Source: Candidatus Gastranaerophilales bacterium (GTDB taxonomy: Bacteria > Cyanobacteriota > Vampirovibrionia > Gastranaerophilales > Gastranaerophilaceae). From it: a stretch of 64,000 nucleotides of DNA. Shown piece by piece: positions 35,234 through 44,864 of the stretch. The notes beneath the pieces are model-generated. The model made no database searches. It was given only the letters and a program-made list of their open reading frames with translations, and had not been told where the DNA came from. The position numbers and the translations under genes are program-made. Positions within the stretch are counted from its first letter, which is position 1. The number at the start of each line of letters is the position of its first letter. The stretch lies in NCBI GenBank assembly GCA_910587375.1, contig CAJULR010000046.1, forward strand, positions 1-64,000, read 5' to 3'.

Positions 35234-36292
35234 CTACTCATACAGTCTGCAGGCGACAGAGGAGGAGTCGGGCTGGGGTTTTAGCGGGAAAATTTTATTT
35301 GAACAAACTTCTTTAGCATTTTTGCACCTTGGATGGTACGGGCACCCTAAAATAGGCTTTGTAATTGGCGAAGGGCTGCCTTTTATGTTTTCAAGTTTTT
35401 TGCCTTTAATTGTCGGAAGGGCCGCAAGCAAAGCCTTTGTATACGGGTGTTTTGGGTTATTAAACAAAACTTTGGTTTCAGCTTTTTCCACAATTTTTCC
35501 AAGATACATAATTGATACAAAATCGGCATATTGCTTTACAATTCCAAGGTCGTGGGTGATTAAAATTATGGATTTGCCGCTTTTTTTAATGTCTGATAAA
35601 AGCTTTAAAATTTGCGCCTGAATTGTAACATCGAGGGCCGTTGTGGGTTCATCCGCAATAATCACATCCGCCTTTGAAGAAAGAGCCACTGCAATAATTA
35701 CCCTTTGCTTCATTCCGCCTGAAAGCTCGTGTGGATAGGCCTTTATGCGCTCTTTTGGGTTTTGAATTTCAACATCGTTAAGCGCCCTGATTGCAATTTC
35801 ATAGGCCTCTTTTTTGGACACCTTGTTATGAAGCAAAATTGTTTCTATCATTTGGTTTTCAATGGTATAGAGAGGGTTTAGGGATGTCATAGGATCTTGC
35901 GGGATGAGCGCGATTTTTCGCCCCCTTATTTTCCTTAATTCCTTTTCTTTTAAGGCCAGAAGGTCGTTTCCTTCAAATAAAATTTCGCCGTTTGAAATTT
36001 TGGCATTTTTTGGAAGAAGCCTTAAAATGCTCATTACGGTCATTGTTTTGCCGCAGCCTGATTCACCCACAATGGCGTGCATTTTGCCCTTTTTAATGTC
36101 AAAATTTACGCTTTTGATTGCAGGGTAAAATGTTTCGTCAATTTCAAACCCAAGAGATAAATTGTTGATTTCGATTATGTTTTCACTGCTATTGCTGGCA
36201 TTGTTATTGCCGCCGCAGCCGTCAAAATTATTATTGTGCTTTGAAATGTCTTGCATGGCTTTAACTATACCACATTGCGCTGTTTTTTTCAC
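35234..36292 (-). CDS. Dpp/Opp-type ABC transporter ATP-binding protein
   Basis: A 352-residue ATPase of peptide/nickel importers. Walker A VGESGCGKT, signature LSGGMKQR, Walker B VIIADEPTTALD, and the C-terminal oligopeptide-transporter extension with GCPYHPRC cysteines. The GTG start (36292) overlaps the upstream stop by 4 bases and has AAGGA nearby. An alternative is ATG at 36256 (MQDISK), with TATAGT 7 nt upstream as a leaderless start. The N-terminus contains an Asn/Gly-rich stretch before the ATPase. No permease or binding-protein gene is nearby, so the transporter is incomplete here and its substrate unknown. Confidence 0.85.
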   Translation of the reverse strand: MKKTAQCGIVKAMQDISKHNNNFDGCGGNNNASNSSENIIEINNLSLGFEIDETFYPAIKSVNFDIKKGKMHAIVGESGCGKTMTVMSILRLLPKNAKISNGEILFEGNDLLALKEKELRKIRGRKIALIPQDPMTSLNPLYTIENQMIETILLHNKVSKKEAYEIAIRALNDVEIQNPKERIKAYPHELSGGMKQRVIIAVALSSKADVIIADEPTTALDVTIQAQILKLLSDIKKSGKSIILITHDLGIVKQYADFVSIMYLGKIVEKAETKVLFNNPKHPYTKALLAALPTIKGKKLENIKGSPSPITKPILGCPYHPRCKNAKEVCSNKIFPLKPQPDSSSVACRLYE

Positions 36293-36957
36293 TTATCCTT
36301 TTTAAATTCATCAAGGTAAAATTTTCTGATGTCATTTAAGGCTTTTATAAACAATGCCTTTATTTCATTTTCATCCTTCCAAGTGTTATAGGCACAGGTT
36401 TTTGGCAAATGTTCAAGCGGGGTGTCGGGGAAATTTCTGCAAACTGCAGGCCTGCTGTCATAAATCGGGCAAAAGCTTTTGCCGTCTTTCTTTTGAACTT
36501 TTTTGCAATGGTAGAAAAAGGTTTCGTTTTCTTTTGTTTTGCCATGCAAGGCCTTTTGGCTTTCTTTGGCTTCCAAGTTTCCTATGGCCTTTTTGTTTGA
36601 ACAACTTTCTTTTAATGCTTCCGGCAGAAGGTTTTTTGGCACTTCATCCAGAGCTTTGTAAGGTTCAAAAACTTCAAGAAAGCTTTTTGCGGTTTTATCG
36701 CCATTTTTTGTGCGGCGCAAAAGTTCATCCGGCGAAAATTCACTCACAGCAAGGCTGCAACAGGCCCCGCAATTTGCGCATTGAACCTTGTCAAAGCTTT
36801 GCTGTATCTCATTTTCGCTTTTTAAAATTTCATTTTTGAGTTCAAACTCAAGATATTCTTTCTTTTTGTCAAAATCCTGGATTTGAACGAGCTTTTTTTC
36901 AATTTGTGTTTTAGCCTTTAAAAATATGGACCTGTAAGATATGGACTTATACAGCAT
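36289..36957 (-). CDS. YkgJ-family cysteine-cluster protein
   Basis: A 222-residue protein with the YkgJ signature CANCGACC at about 65-72 and later FCPIYDSRPAVCRNFP, with further Cys in FFYHCKK and KTCAY. These proteins bind zinc or an iron-sulfur cluster; some act in protein modification. N-terminal third is a coiled coil. It overlaps the upstream CoA-dehydratase-like gene by 11 bases and the downstream ATPase gene by 4, so the three are one operon. The biochemical role is unknown. Confidence 0.8.
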   Translation of the reverse strand: MLYKSISYRSIFLKAKTQIEKKLVQIQDFDKKKEYLEFELKNEILKSENEIQQSFDKVQCANCGACCSLAVSEFSPDELLRRTKNGDKTAKSFLEVFEPYKALDEVPKNLLPEALKESCSNKKAIGNLEAKESQKALHGKTKENETFFYHCKKVQKKDGKSFCPIYDSRPAVCRNFPDTPLEHLPKTCAYNTWKDENEIKALFIKALNDIRKFYLDEFKKDK

Positions 36958-38092
36958 TTGCGGTTTCTTTGGCTTTGATTTTATTTTTCATTTTCTTTCT
37001 GCGCATTAAATCCACAAACGCTTCAAGCCTTGTTAAATAGCCGGCTTTGCCTGTTTGCTCGTCCATAATTAAAGAAAGAATGGGTAAATCCACATCTTCC
37101 CTCATTTTTGGGAAAATGTTCTGGGACATAATTTCAGGCATGCAGGTAAAAGGTGAAACGTGGATAAGCCCGTCAGTTCCGCGCTCTTCAGCGTACATAA
37201 CATCTGAAATACATTCAAGTGCATCCCCGCCGATGTCGCGCATTAAATATGGTTTTGCCATCCTAAAAGCGCGCTCCAGGTGGGTTTCGCCTTTTTTACA
37301 CATTTTTGGAATAATTGCGTCTTTTAAAAAGCCTGAAACGGTAAGGCTTCTTCGTGTTTGAACACCCATTTTTCCAAGTTCTCTTTCAATGTTTTGGTTT
37401 GAAAATCTATCCAAAACAAGGAAAATTTCGCCTGTTAAATCCACGTGTAAAACTTCTCTGTTTGGGTCAATTTTAACGCTTGAAATTTCTTTTAAACCTG
37501 CTTTTAGGGCTTTTTTGAGTTCTCTTGTGGTGTCTGCTTTGTCAACCATTCTAAGTGCCCTGTTAAAGGCTTTTTCGGCGTCGCCTGAGTTTATTTCGCG
37601 TGCCCTGTGGTAAGAGAGGAACCTTTCAAGTTCATCCACCGCAAAAACTTTTCTAACGGCAATGTTAATAGCCCGAATAATCGGAACGGGATTGTTTGTG
37701 CCTGTTAATTCGGTTAAAAATTTATACATGCCCTTAAAACCATCGTAGAGGTTTAGTTCAATGTAATTTGCGTCATAGCCAAGGTCTTTAAGCACGTTTT
37801 TAATGCTTTTTCCGTATTCGCCAAGTCTGCAAATTCCGGGGGATGTAATCATTGCAACGTAATCCGTACCGCCTTCAATGGCTTCAATAAAATTTCCTAA
37901 AATTAGCTTATATGGAAGGCAAATTGCTTCGGGCGAATTTTTTGTGCCCAAAGAGAGTGTCTTTTTACTTGTATACGGAGGAATAAAAGGTTCTATTCCC
38001 ATTTTTCTAAGCGCTGCGGCCCATGCGATTGAAATTGTTCCCATATGCGGGAAGGCCACCTTCATTTTTCTTTTATTTTCTTCTTTTTTCAT
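36947..38092 (-). CDS. 2-hydroxyacyl-CoA dehydratase-like / CoA protein activase
   Basis: A 381-residue protein related to the D-subunit/activase-related family of 2-hydroxyacyl-CoA dehydratases. It begins KVAFPHMGTISIAWAAALRK, with Cys in SPEAICLPYK and SPGICRLGEYGK and a later FTCMPEIM, the likely [4Fe-4S] ligands. ATG at 38092 is chosen over the longer frame: TAGGAA precedes it and the extra 12 residues are unlike the family. No HgdA/BcrB partner or ASKHA activator gene is in the window, so a full dehydratase cannot be claimed. First gene of the operon with YkgJ and the ATPase, divergent from an acyl-CoA synthetase gene. Confidence 0.8.
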   Translation of the reverse strand: MKKEENKRKMKVAFPHMGTISIAWAAALRKMGIEPFIPPYTSKKTLSLGTKNSPEAICLPYKLILGNFIEAIEGGTDYVAMITSPGICRLGEYGKSIKNVLKDLGYDANYIELNLYDGFKGMYKFLTELTGTNNPVPIIRAINIAVRKVFAVDELERFLSYHRAREINSGDAEKAFNRALRMVDKADTTRELKKALKAGLKEISSVKIDPNREVLHVDLTGEIFLVLDRFSNQNIERELGKMGVQTRRSLTVSGFLKDAIIPKMCKKGETHLERAFRMAKPYLMRDIGGDALECISDVMYAEERGTDGLIHVSPFTCMPEIMSQNIFPKMREDVDLPILSLIMDEQTGKAGYLTRLEAFVDLMRRKKMKNKIKAKETANAV

Positions 38093-38263
38093 AAAAATTC
38101 CTATTCTTAAACAAATATATTTTCCCATAAAAATTTTAATTGGTCATATGGGTCATTAAAGCTTTGTAACAAAAGAGTTTTATGTGAAAAAATGTTTACA
38201 CCATGCCCATATTTTAAAAAAGTGATATAAAATATTAGTGGTTGTGTTTTTAGGGGAAGAAAA

Positions 38264-39940
38264 TTGAAATTAAAAAGACGAAATATTCTATCACTGCTTG
38301 AAGATAGAACCTGTAACTATGAAGATAGAATTGCGCTTGGAACAAAGGATGATTTTGGCTGGAGAGAATTTACATACAAAGGCCTTGGGCTTTTATCTAG
38401 AAAGCTTGCAAGATATTTAATTGAAGATTTAAACCTTGAAAAAGGCGCAAGGGCGGCGATTTTATCTGAATCAAAGCCTGAATATGGAGCATGTGTTTTT
38501 GCAAGCGTTTTAGCGGGCCTTGTTTGTGTTCCTTTAGATGTAAAACTTACAAAGTATGAACTGAAATCAATTTTAAACGACGCAAGGCCTGATGTAATCT
38601 TTGTTTCTGCTAAATATCTTGAAACTGCAAAGCTTGTGCAGGCTGAAATTCAAGGTGTGAAGCAGATAATTGTAATTGATGAGTATTTTGAGGATAAAAA
38701 CGTTGCAAATTTGTATGAACTTCCAAATAAATATAGTGCAAAATGGAGAATAAGAGGTTCAAAATCTACTGCGTTTATAATTTATACATCAGGGACAACC
38801 GGCGCCCCCAAAGGCGTTGAAATCACTTTTAAGAATATTACAAGCCAGCTTGTTGATTTAGAAAAAGTGCTTGCAAAAATATTGCCGGCCCAAAACGTTA
38901 AAACGCTTTCAATTCTTCCTATGAACCATCTTTTTGAGATGACGGTAGGTTTTTCAACGTTTTTAAACTTCGGTTTTTCTGTATATTACGCAAAAAGCCT
39001 GAAACCAAAGGATATTCTTGGGGTCATGCGGGAAAAGCAGATAGAATTTATGATTGTTGTGCCTGCGTTTTTAAAGCTTTTAAAATCTGCAATTGAAAGT
39101 GAAATCAAAAGTTCTTCAATGTTTAACAGGGCAATGTTTAAAGCCTTGTATCATATTGCAAAATTCATTCCTTTTTACTGCGTGAAAAAAGTTCTCTTCA
39201 AAAAAATCCATAATAAATTTGGCGGCAAATTTATAGGCTGCATTTCAGGCGGGGCACCTTTGGATATTAACGTCGGAAGGTTTTTTGAAAGAATAGGAAT
39301 TAAAGTATATCAAGGCTATGGACTTTCTGAAACAAGCCCTGTTGTGTCTATTAATTTTGACAAACGCTCGGTTTTGGCTTCTGTCGGGCGTCCTTTGGAA
39401 CAGTATGAAGCAAGAATAGACAAAGAAACTGGCGAATTGCAGCTTAAAGGCCCCTCTGTTATGAAGGGATATCATAACAGACCGGATTTAACAAATGAAG
39501 TTATAGATTCTGACGGCTGGCTTCATACGGGCGACATTGCAGAATTTGATAAAGACGGTCATATTTATATTACAGGCAGAATTAAGAATATGATTGTGCT
39601 TTCGGGCGGAAAGAAAGTGTTTCCGGAAGAAGTTGAAATGGTTTTAGAACAAAGCGGCCTTATTGCTGAAGTTTGCGTTTTGAGCATGACAAAAACTTTT
39701 GGCGCAAAAGACGGCACAGAAGAAGTTGCAGCGGTGATTGTTCCAAAAGAAGAACTGTATCAGAAATATTCAAACGAAGAAGTTGAAAAGATGATAAAAG
39801 ATGAGGTTAAGCTTTTATCCCAAAGGCTGACGCAGTATAAAAGGCCAAGCGAGGTTGTTGTAAGGCGTGAACCCCTGGAGCGCACAACCACAAGAAAAGT
39901 GAAAAGAAAAGAGGTTCAAAAGGCGCTTGCGGCCAAATAG
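38264..39940 (+). CDS. Acyl-CoA synthetase (AMP-forming)
   Basis: A 558-residue ANL-superfamily ligase that activates a carboxylic (probably fatty) acid via acyl-AMP. A3 motif IIYTSGTTGAPKG, A5 YGLSETSP, A7/A8 LHTGDIAEFDKDGHIYITGR, and a terminal catalytic Lys region TTRKVKRKEV. TTG start with GGGGA 8 bases upstream; TATAAAAT near 38226 is a likely -10. It is divergent from the CoA-dehydratase-like operon, suggesting related acyl-CoA chemistry. Chain-length preference cannot be read from sequence by eye. A short GC hairpin terminator follows. Confidence 0.9.
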   Translation: MKLKRRNILSLLEDRTCNYEDRIALGTKDDFGWREFTYKGLGLLSRKLARYLIEDLNLEKGARAAILSESKPEYGACVFASVLAGLVCVPLDVKLTKYELKSILNDARPDVIFVSAKYLETAKLVQAEIQGVKQIIVIDEYFEDKNVANLYELPNKYSAKWRIRGSKSTAFIIYTSGTTGAPKGVEITFKNITSQLVDLEKVLAKILPAQNVKTLSILPMNHLFEMTVGFSTFLNFGFSVYYAKSLKPKDILGVMREKQIEFMIVVPAFLKLLKSAIESEIKSSSMFNRAMFKALYHIAKFIPFYCVKKVLFKKIHNKFGGKFIGCISGGAPLDINVGRFFERIGIKVYQGYGLSETSPVVSINFDKRSVLASVGRPLEQYEARIDKETGELQLKGPSVMKGYHNRPDLTNEVIDSDGWLHTGDIAEFDKDGHIYITGRIKNMIVLSGGKKVFPEEVEMVLEQSGLIAEVCVLSMTKTFGAKDGTEEVAAVIVPKEELYQKYSNEEVEKMIKDEVKLLSQRLTQYKRPSEVVVRREPLERTTTRKVKRKEVQKALAAK

Positions 39941-39958
39941 CTTTTAAGTCCCAACGGG

Positions 39959-39977
39959 GCCGCAAAAAGCGGCTTTT
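39959..39977 (+). terminator. Short terminator after the acyl-CoA synthetase gene
   Basis: GCCGC-AAAAA-GCGGC followed by TTTT. The stem is only 5 bp, so strength is uncertain. Confidence 0.5.
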
Positions 39978-40030
39978 GCTGTTGTTCAACTTTCCATCCT
40001 TATTTATTGTAAAACTTTAACAAATCATGC

Positions 40031-40059
40031 TTGACGAAACAAGTGTTTTCTAGGACAAT
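40031..40059 (+). promoter_or_regulatory. Putative promoter of the SLH protein gene
   Basis: TTGACG (40031-40036), a 17-bp spacer and GACAAT (40054-40059). The -10 is only moderately good. Confidence 0.45.
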
Positions 40060-40114
40060 TGAGTTAAATCTTACAGTGATTCAATATTAGTTTATTGAAA
40101 GGATAGGAGAAGTA

Positions 40115-41560
40115 ATGAAATTAGTTAACAGATTATTTGCAGCAACAATTGCTTTTGCCGCTATCGGTACTGCAGCATTTGCAGATGAAGCAAAGGTTGA
40201 AGCTTATGCTCACCCGACCCTTTTTGGTACACAAAGCCAAACTTTGGTTGACGGTGATTCAACTTATCAAATGGGCGGACAAATTTTAAAAACCAAAAAC
40301 AGACTTGGCGTTAAAAACAAAGATAACGTTTATGTTGATTCTTGGTCTAAAGATTTATTAAAGCTTATTAGAGAAACTCAAGAAAAAGCAGGATATTCAA
40401 AAGACTTGTTTAACCCCAAAATGCCTATTTTAAGGTCTGAACTTGCTTTTGCTATGGCAGAAGGTTTGAATACCAAAGCTGCTTCTACAACAAAAGGCTA
40501 TTCTGATATTGCCGATAATTATTGGGCAAAAGATTGGATTTATTCAGCAACTGCAGCTGATGTTATGATTGGCTATCCTTCAGGCGCTTTCAAGCCGGAT
40601 CAACCGATTACAAAAGCTGAAGTATTTGCTACAATTGCAAAACAAATTAACGTTAAATATGAAAACACAGTACCTACATACAAAGGCAGAACAATCAAAT
40701 ACATCCCTGAATGGGCATATAACGCAACAAATGAAGTTGTAGCTTCAGGTCTTTTGAACCATGTTCCTGACACAAACAAAATCATCAATTCTGAATACTT
40801 ATCAAAAGAACAAGTTGCATATATTGTTGGTGCTTTAAGAAAAAACAGCATGTATGCTAAAAACGTTACTGCAAACCAAAACGCTTCTGCAACTTGCTCT
40901 AAAGCTGGTTTAACAACTTTAAAAATCAAGCTTTTAGACAGATTGAGCGCTAAAACAGCAAACGTTGGCGACGCTTTCACAGCTAAAACTTGCCATGACG
41001 TTGTTGTTGCAGGCCAAAACTTCCCCGCTGGCTCTATCGTTAGGGGCGAAGTTATCGAAGTTGAAAGACCTGGCTTAAAGAATTGCAAAAACGGTTATAT
41101 CAAAGTTAAATTTATCAAAATTAAAGACCTTGATACTAACTGTGAAGCTCAATTGCCGACTTCAGTTGCTTCAGCAAACGTTGACGCTGTTAAAAACCCG
41201 AACTTTGTTGCAAGATTATTGGGCTTCCCATTCTCTGGCGCAGGCAGAGTTGCTGGTGTTGCAGGAAGAACAGCTGGCGGCGTTGTTAACGTTGCAGCAA
41301 ACGGCTTAGAAGAAATCGGCGATGAATTAAGCAATACGTTCGTTGAAACCTTTACTGCACACCCTGGACGTGGTATGGCTTCTGCCGGAAACGTTCTTGC
41401 TACAACAGGAAAAGGCGTTTTCGACTTTGCTAAGTTAATCGTTTCAGGAACTTTCGGCGTGGTTTACGAACTTGCTGATGAAATCGTTTATGTATTAGTT
41501 CCTTCAATGTCTAATTCTTCAAGCTTAAATCCAAACGAAGAATTGACAATCGTATTCTAA
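40115..41560 (+). CDS. SLH-domain envelope protein
   Basis: A 481-residue exported protein. Signal peptide MKLVNRLFAATIAFAAIGTAAFA, cleaved before DEAK. An S-layer-homology repeat at about 130-180 (GYSDIADNYWAKDWIY, then GYPSGAFKPDQPITKAEVFA) probably tethers the outer membrane to cell-wall polymer, as in cyanobacteria and Negativicutes. A second, weaker SLH-like repeat follows (YIPEWAYNATNEVVASGLL). Residues about 255-350 form a beta-rich module with Cys residues. The C-terminal third is Gly/Ala-rich and amphipathic. Strong AAAGGATAGGAG site and codon-adapted sequence suggest high expression. Confidence 0.85.
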   Translation: MKLVNRLFAATIAFAAIGTAAFADEAKVEAYAHPTLFGTQSQTLVDGDSTYQMGGQILKTKNRLGVKNKDNVYVDSWSKDLLKLIRETQEKAGYSKDLFNPKMPILRSELAFAMAEGLNTKAASTTKGYSDIADNYWAKDWIYSATAADVMIGYPSGAFKPDQPITKAEVFATIAKQINVKYENTVPTYKGRTIKYIPEWAYNATNEVVASGLLNHVPDTNKIINSEYLSKEQVAYIVGALRKNSMYAKNVTANQNASATCSKAGLTTLKIKLLDRLSAKTANVGDAFTAKTCHDVVVAGQNFPAGSIVRGEVIEVERPGLKNCKNGYIKVKFIKIKDLDTNCEAQLPTSVASANVDAVKNPNFVARLLGFPFSGAGRVAGVAGRTAGGVVNVAANGLEEIGDELSNTFVETFTAHPGRGMASAGNVLATTGKGVFDFAKLIVSGTFGVVYELADEIVYVLVPSMSNSSSLNPNEELTIVF

Positions 41561-41584
41561 TTTAAAAAATACGATATAAAATTT

Positions 41585-41621
41585 AAAACAGGATATCTTT
41601 TTAAAAGGTATCCTGTTTTTT
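41585..41621 (+). terminator. Terminator of the SLH protein gene
   Basis: AAAACAGGATA and TATCCTGTTTT form an 11-bp perfect stem with a 13-nt loop, then a T-run. Confidence 0.92.
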
Positions 41622-41729
41622 CATACAAAATTTGTATATAAAATGCTTCAAGTGCGCTCTTTTGAAAGAAACAACTTAACATTTCGTCACACTATGACAA
41701 TTTTTTGCCTTCATATGTTTTCTGAATGT

Positions 41730-43544
41730 ATGGTAAACGGTGTGAATTATAATCAAAATATTTTATATAACCAAGCAGGGTATCAAAACCCCTATGCTTC
41801 CTATGGTGCATATCCTTTGCAAGGATATTATGTTCAAAACCCTTCTGCACAATACCCTATGGGGCAATATCAAACTCAAAGCCCAGCAGGATATGTACCC
41901 GAGACTTATAACACAACGCAAGGATATTATAATCCTTATCAAATGGCGCCCGCTCTGGTTCAGGATACTTTTGTGTCCCAGGCTCAAACTCAAAATGCTA
42001 AAATTGCAAACGCAAAAACAAACAAGGCAAAACTCAGTTTGTTCTTTGTGAACGATATGCACGGCCACATTGACAATATGACAAATATTTTAGGCGCTTC
42101 AAAACAGTTTGATAAAGATGTCAAATTAAAAGGTGCAGACGCAATTAAAATTTCTGCAGGCGACAACTACGCAGGTTCTGATGTTAAAAGAAATAATTTA
42201 ATGGTGGATTTCCTTGAATACATTGGCATTCAAGCTTCTGCTGTCGGAAACCATGAGTATGACGCCTCCACAAGCACCCTTTGCGATACTGCCAAAAAAT
42301 CAAGCGTTAAATTCCTTGCCGCAAACGTTGTTCCGCCGCAGGGAAGCGATTTTTATAACAACGTTCAAAAATCAATAATAATAGAGCAAAACGGAAATCA
42401 ATACGGCATTGTGGGGCTTACTCCGATTGACCTTGAAACCGTTGCAAGTCAATCAAGGGCGCTTGAAGGTGTGAAGCCAAATTCTCTTGAAGAAACTGTT
42501 CGCCTGGCGCAGATTGAAATTGATAAACTTCGTGCACAAGGGGTGAATAAAATTATTTTAACATCACATCTTGGAATTGATAAAGACAAGCAAATCGCAC
42601 CGCTTCTTGAAGGGGTGGATATCATTCAGGGCGGCCATTCGCACAATTTAACACCCGAATTAAAACAGGGCGAAAACATCGTTGCAAGCAAAACCGGCGA
42701 ACCGATTATCATTGTTCAGGCCGGCGAAAACGGTAAATATGCGGGTGTTTTAGATGTAGATTTTGATGAAAACGGCATTATTACTGCAGCAGCGCTTGAT
42801 ATTAGCAGGGCAGAACTTGAAAAAAGCCCCGTTCTTGAATCAATTAAATCCGAAGCGCTTGGCCCCTCTCCAAAGGTGGGCGAATTGATGGAGGTTGACC
42901 CGCTTCCTGAGAACAGAAGGACAACCCCATGCGCCTGGACCGGCTTTTTGTGTGATGCTATGAGGGCGGAATTAAACACGGACATTGCCTTTGTAAACTC
43001 TGGGAACACAAGAAAAGTTCCAAAACCGGGCATTATAACCGAAAGAGATATTTCAGAAACCACACCGATGAAGAATGTCCTTATGATTTCAAACATGACA
43101 GAAAAAGAAATTGTAAGGGTAATAAAAGAAGCAGCTAAAACGAGTATGCAAAGTAAAACCGGCGAGCCGGGGCTTATGCAGGCTTCAGGCTTAACATATA
43201 CGATAACATCTGCGGGCGATTTGGTCGAACTGAATTTTGTGGACAAACAGGGCAATAAAACTCCGATAGATGTGAATAACCCTTCTGACACCAAGTTCTA
43301 TACAGTGGCTCATGATTCATTTGTTTGCGAAGAAAGAGAAGAGCCCGAATATCCCGGCATGTTTATTTCCGCACACAAAAACCAGGAAGTTAAAAAGTTT
43401 GATTTTGACAAAGATAAAACTTTAATTGATTACATAAAGAAGCTTCCAAACAAGGATGGGTTAAAAATAACTGATGATGGCAGGATAAAGATTATCCCTG
43501 CAAACGGCACGGCAAATGTTTATGGCGGCACAACGCAAGCCTAA
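41730..43544 (+). CDS. 5'-nucleotidase-like metallophosphatase with Tyr/Gln-rich N-terminus
   Basis: A 604-residue protein. Metallophosphatase core (about 105-330): FVNDMHGHID, SAGDNYAGS, GNHEYD, TSHLG and GGHSHN provide the two-metal site. The C-terminal nucleotidase domain (about 350-560) has VNSGNTRKV and the substrate-stacking region. Enzymes of this UshA/NadN type dephosphorylate nucleotides outside the cytoplasm. No signal peptide is recognisable: the first 95 residues are instead Tyr/Gln/Pro/Asn-rich and disordered (YNQAGYQNPYASYGAYPLQG and similar). ATG at 41730 (MVNGVNY) matches other lineage-style N-termini; the longer frame from 41643 is possible. Neither start has a clear Shine-Dalgarno. 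Confidence 0.82.
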   Translation: MVNGVNYNQNILYNQAGYQNPYASYGAYPLQGYYVQNPSAQYPMGQYQTQSPAGYVPETYNTTQGYYNPYQMAPALVQDTFVSQAQTQNAKIANAKTNKAKLSLFFVNDMHGHIDNMTNILGASKQFDKDVKLKGADAIKISAGDNYAGSDVKRNNLMVDFLEYIGIQASAVGNHEYDASTSTLCDTAKKSSVKFLAANVVPPQGSDFYNNVQKSIIIEQNGNQYGIVGLTPIDLETVASQSRALEGVKPNSLEETVRLAQIEIDKLRAQGVNKIILTSHLGIDKDKQIAPLLEGVDIIQGGHSHNLTPELKQGENIVASKTGEPIIIVQAGENGKYAGVLDVDFDENGIITAAALDISRAELEKSPVLESIKSEALGPSPKVGELMEVDPLPENRRTTPCAWTGFLCDAMRAELNTDIAFVNSGNTRKVPKPGIITERDISETTPMKNVLMISNMTEKEIVRVIKEAAKTSMQSKTGEPGLMQASGLTYTITSAGDLVELNFVDKQGNKTPIDVNNPSDTKFYTVAHDSFVCEEREEPEYPGMFISAHKNQEVKKFDFDKDKTLIDYIKKLPNKDGLKITDDGRIKIIPANGTANVYGGTTQA

Positions 43545-43566
43545 GGCTGTGGGTTAAACCCCTTTA

Positions 43567-44400
43567 TTAGCCGAATTTTACGCTTATAAATATCATCAAA
43601 ACGCCTGCAATCCAGCAATAATAGGCGAAGCATTTTAAGTTGAATTTTTCTAAAAATTTCATAAAATATTTTATGCAAAAAAAGCCCGTAACAAAGGAAG
43701 CAGCACACCCAAGGGCCATTGCTTTAAAATTAAATGTCGGAATTTCTGCGGGGTTAATTTCTAAAAGCGGGTAAATCATTGACGCAATAATAATTATCGG
43801 CACGCTTAAGATAAATGAAAATCTTGCGGCCTTTGTTCTTTCTATGCCATTAAAAATTCCTGTTGCAATCGTAAGGCCGGAGCGCGAAAGCCCCGGAAAA
43901 ACCGCAAGCCCTTGTGCAAGGCCAATTAGCGCTGCTGTTTTATAATCCATATTTTTTTCTTTGTGTTTTAATTTTTCGCTGAAAAAGAGAATACAGCCTG
44001 TGAATAAAAGTAAAACTGCAACAATGGCCGGGTTTTCAACCAAACTGTGCGCAACATCTTTAATTAAAAATGCAATAACACAGGTGATAAACGTTGCCAT
44101 TATTACAAAAATGCCCGTTTTGAATTCAACTGTGCTGTAATCTTTGTTTTTAAGCCCCTTAAAAAAGCCTGTTGCAATTTCTTTTAAATCCTTGAAAAAG
44201 AAGATTATAACAGCAAGAAGGGAGGCAAGGTGAATTAAAATGTCGAAGAAAATTTCTTCACTGCCTACGTTTTGAACCGCAGTGCCTGTAATTATTTTAT
44301 AAATTGCTGAAGAGAAAACAATATGCGCAGAGCTTGATATGGGCAAAAACTCGCTAATGCCCTGAACTGCTCCCATAATTACAGCCTGAATTGTCTGCAT
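43567..44400 (-). CDS. uppP: Undecaprenyl-diphosphatase
   Basis: A 277-residue membrane enzyme recycling undecaprenyl pyrophosphate for cell-wall synthesis. Signature QGISEFLPISSSAH near the N-terminus and GLSRSGLTIATGI in the second conserved segment; about eight hydrophobic helices. Length is normal. It follows queD on the same strand with 60 bases between them and may share its transcript. Confidence 0.95.
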   Translation of the reverse strand: MQTIQAVIMGAVQGISEFLPISSSAHIVFSSAIYKIITGTAVQNVGSEEIFFDILIHLASLLAVIIFFFKDLKEIATGFFKGLKNKDYSTVEFKTGIFVIMATFITCVIAFLIKDVAHSLVENPAIVAVLLLFTGCILFFSEKLKHKEKNMDYKTAALIGLAQGLAVFPGLSRSGLTIATGIFNGIERTKAARFSFILSVPIIIIASMIYPLLEINPAEIPTFNFKAMALGCAASFVTGFFCIKYFMKFLEKFNLKCFAYYCWIAGVLMIFISVKFG

Positions 44401-44461
44401 AAAATCCTCTTCTTTTTCCGGGGTGCTTTAACCTCTGTATTGCCGTAAAGCCCGGGTTTTA

Positions 44462-44821
44462 CTATCCTTCAAAATATGAAGCGCAAGAAGTTGGCGTTTC
44501 CCAAACGCTTACTTTTGAAACGCCAGGAATTTCTTTTTTAATTTTTTCAAATAAAAATTTCGAAATAATTTCAGAACTTGGCGAAACCCCGTCAAATTCA
44601 GGCAAATTGTTAATGTCCGTATGGTCGAGATAATCAATTATTTCGTTAACTTTTTTCTTTAAAACTTTAAAATCGATTAAAATATTTGATTTATCAAGCA
44701 CATTGCCCATTACAAACACTTCAACTTTCCAGTTGTGCCCGTGTTGGTTTTCGCACTCGCCTTTGTAGTTTAAAAGGTGGTGTGCGGCTGAAAAATGCGT
44801 TTCTATCTTCACTTCAAACAT
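44462..44821 (-). CDS. queD: 6-carboxy-tetrahydropterin synthase
   Basis: A 119-residue QueD, acting in queuosine precursor synthesis. Zinc ligands: His in HFSAAHHL and the two His in CENQHGHNW, with Cys25-like catalytic Cys in the same motif. C-terminal Glu/Asp motif DHTDINNLP. No queC or queE lies beside it. No clear Shine-Dalgarno; TATGCT is 12 nt upstream. Confidence 0.92.
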   Translation of the reverse strand: MFEVKIETHFSAAHHLLNYKGECENQHGHNWKVEVFVMGNVLDKSNILIDFKVLKKKVNEIIDYLDHTDINNLPEFDGVSPSSEIISKFLFEKIKKEIPGVSKVSVWETPTSCASYFEG

Positions 44822-44864
44822 AGGATAATGTTAGCATAAATAAAGAATTTTATGCAAACCTGTT

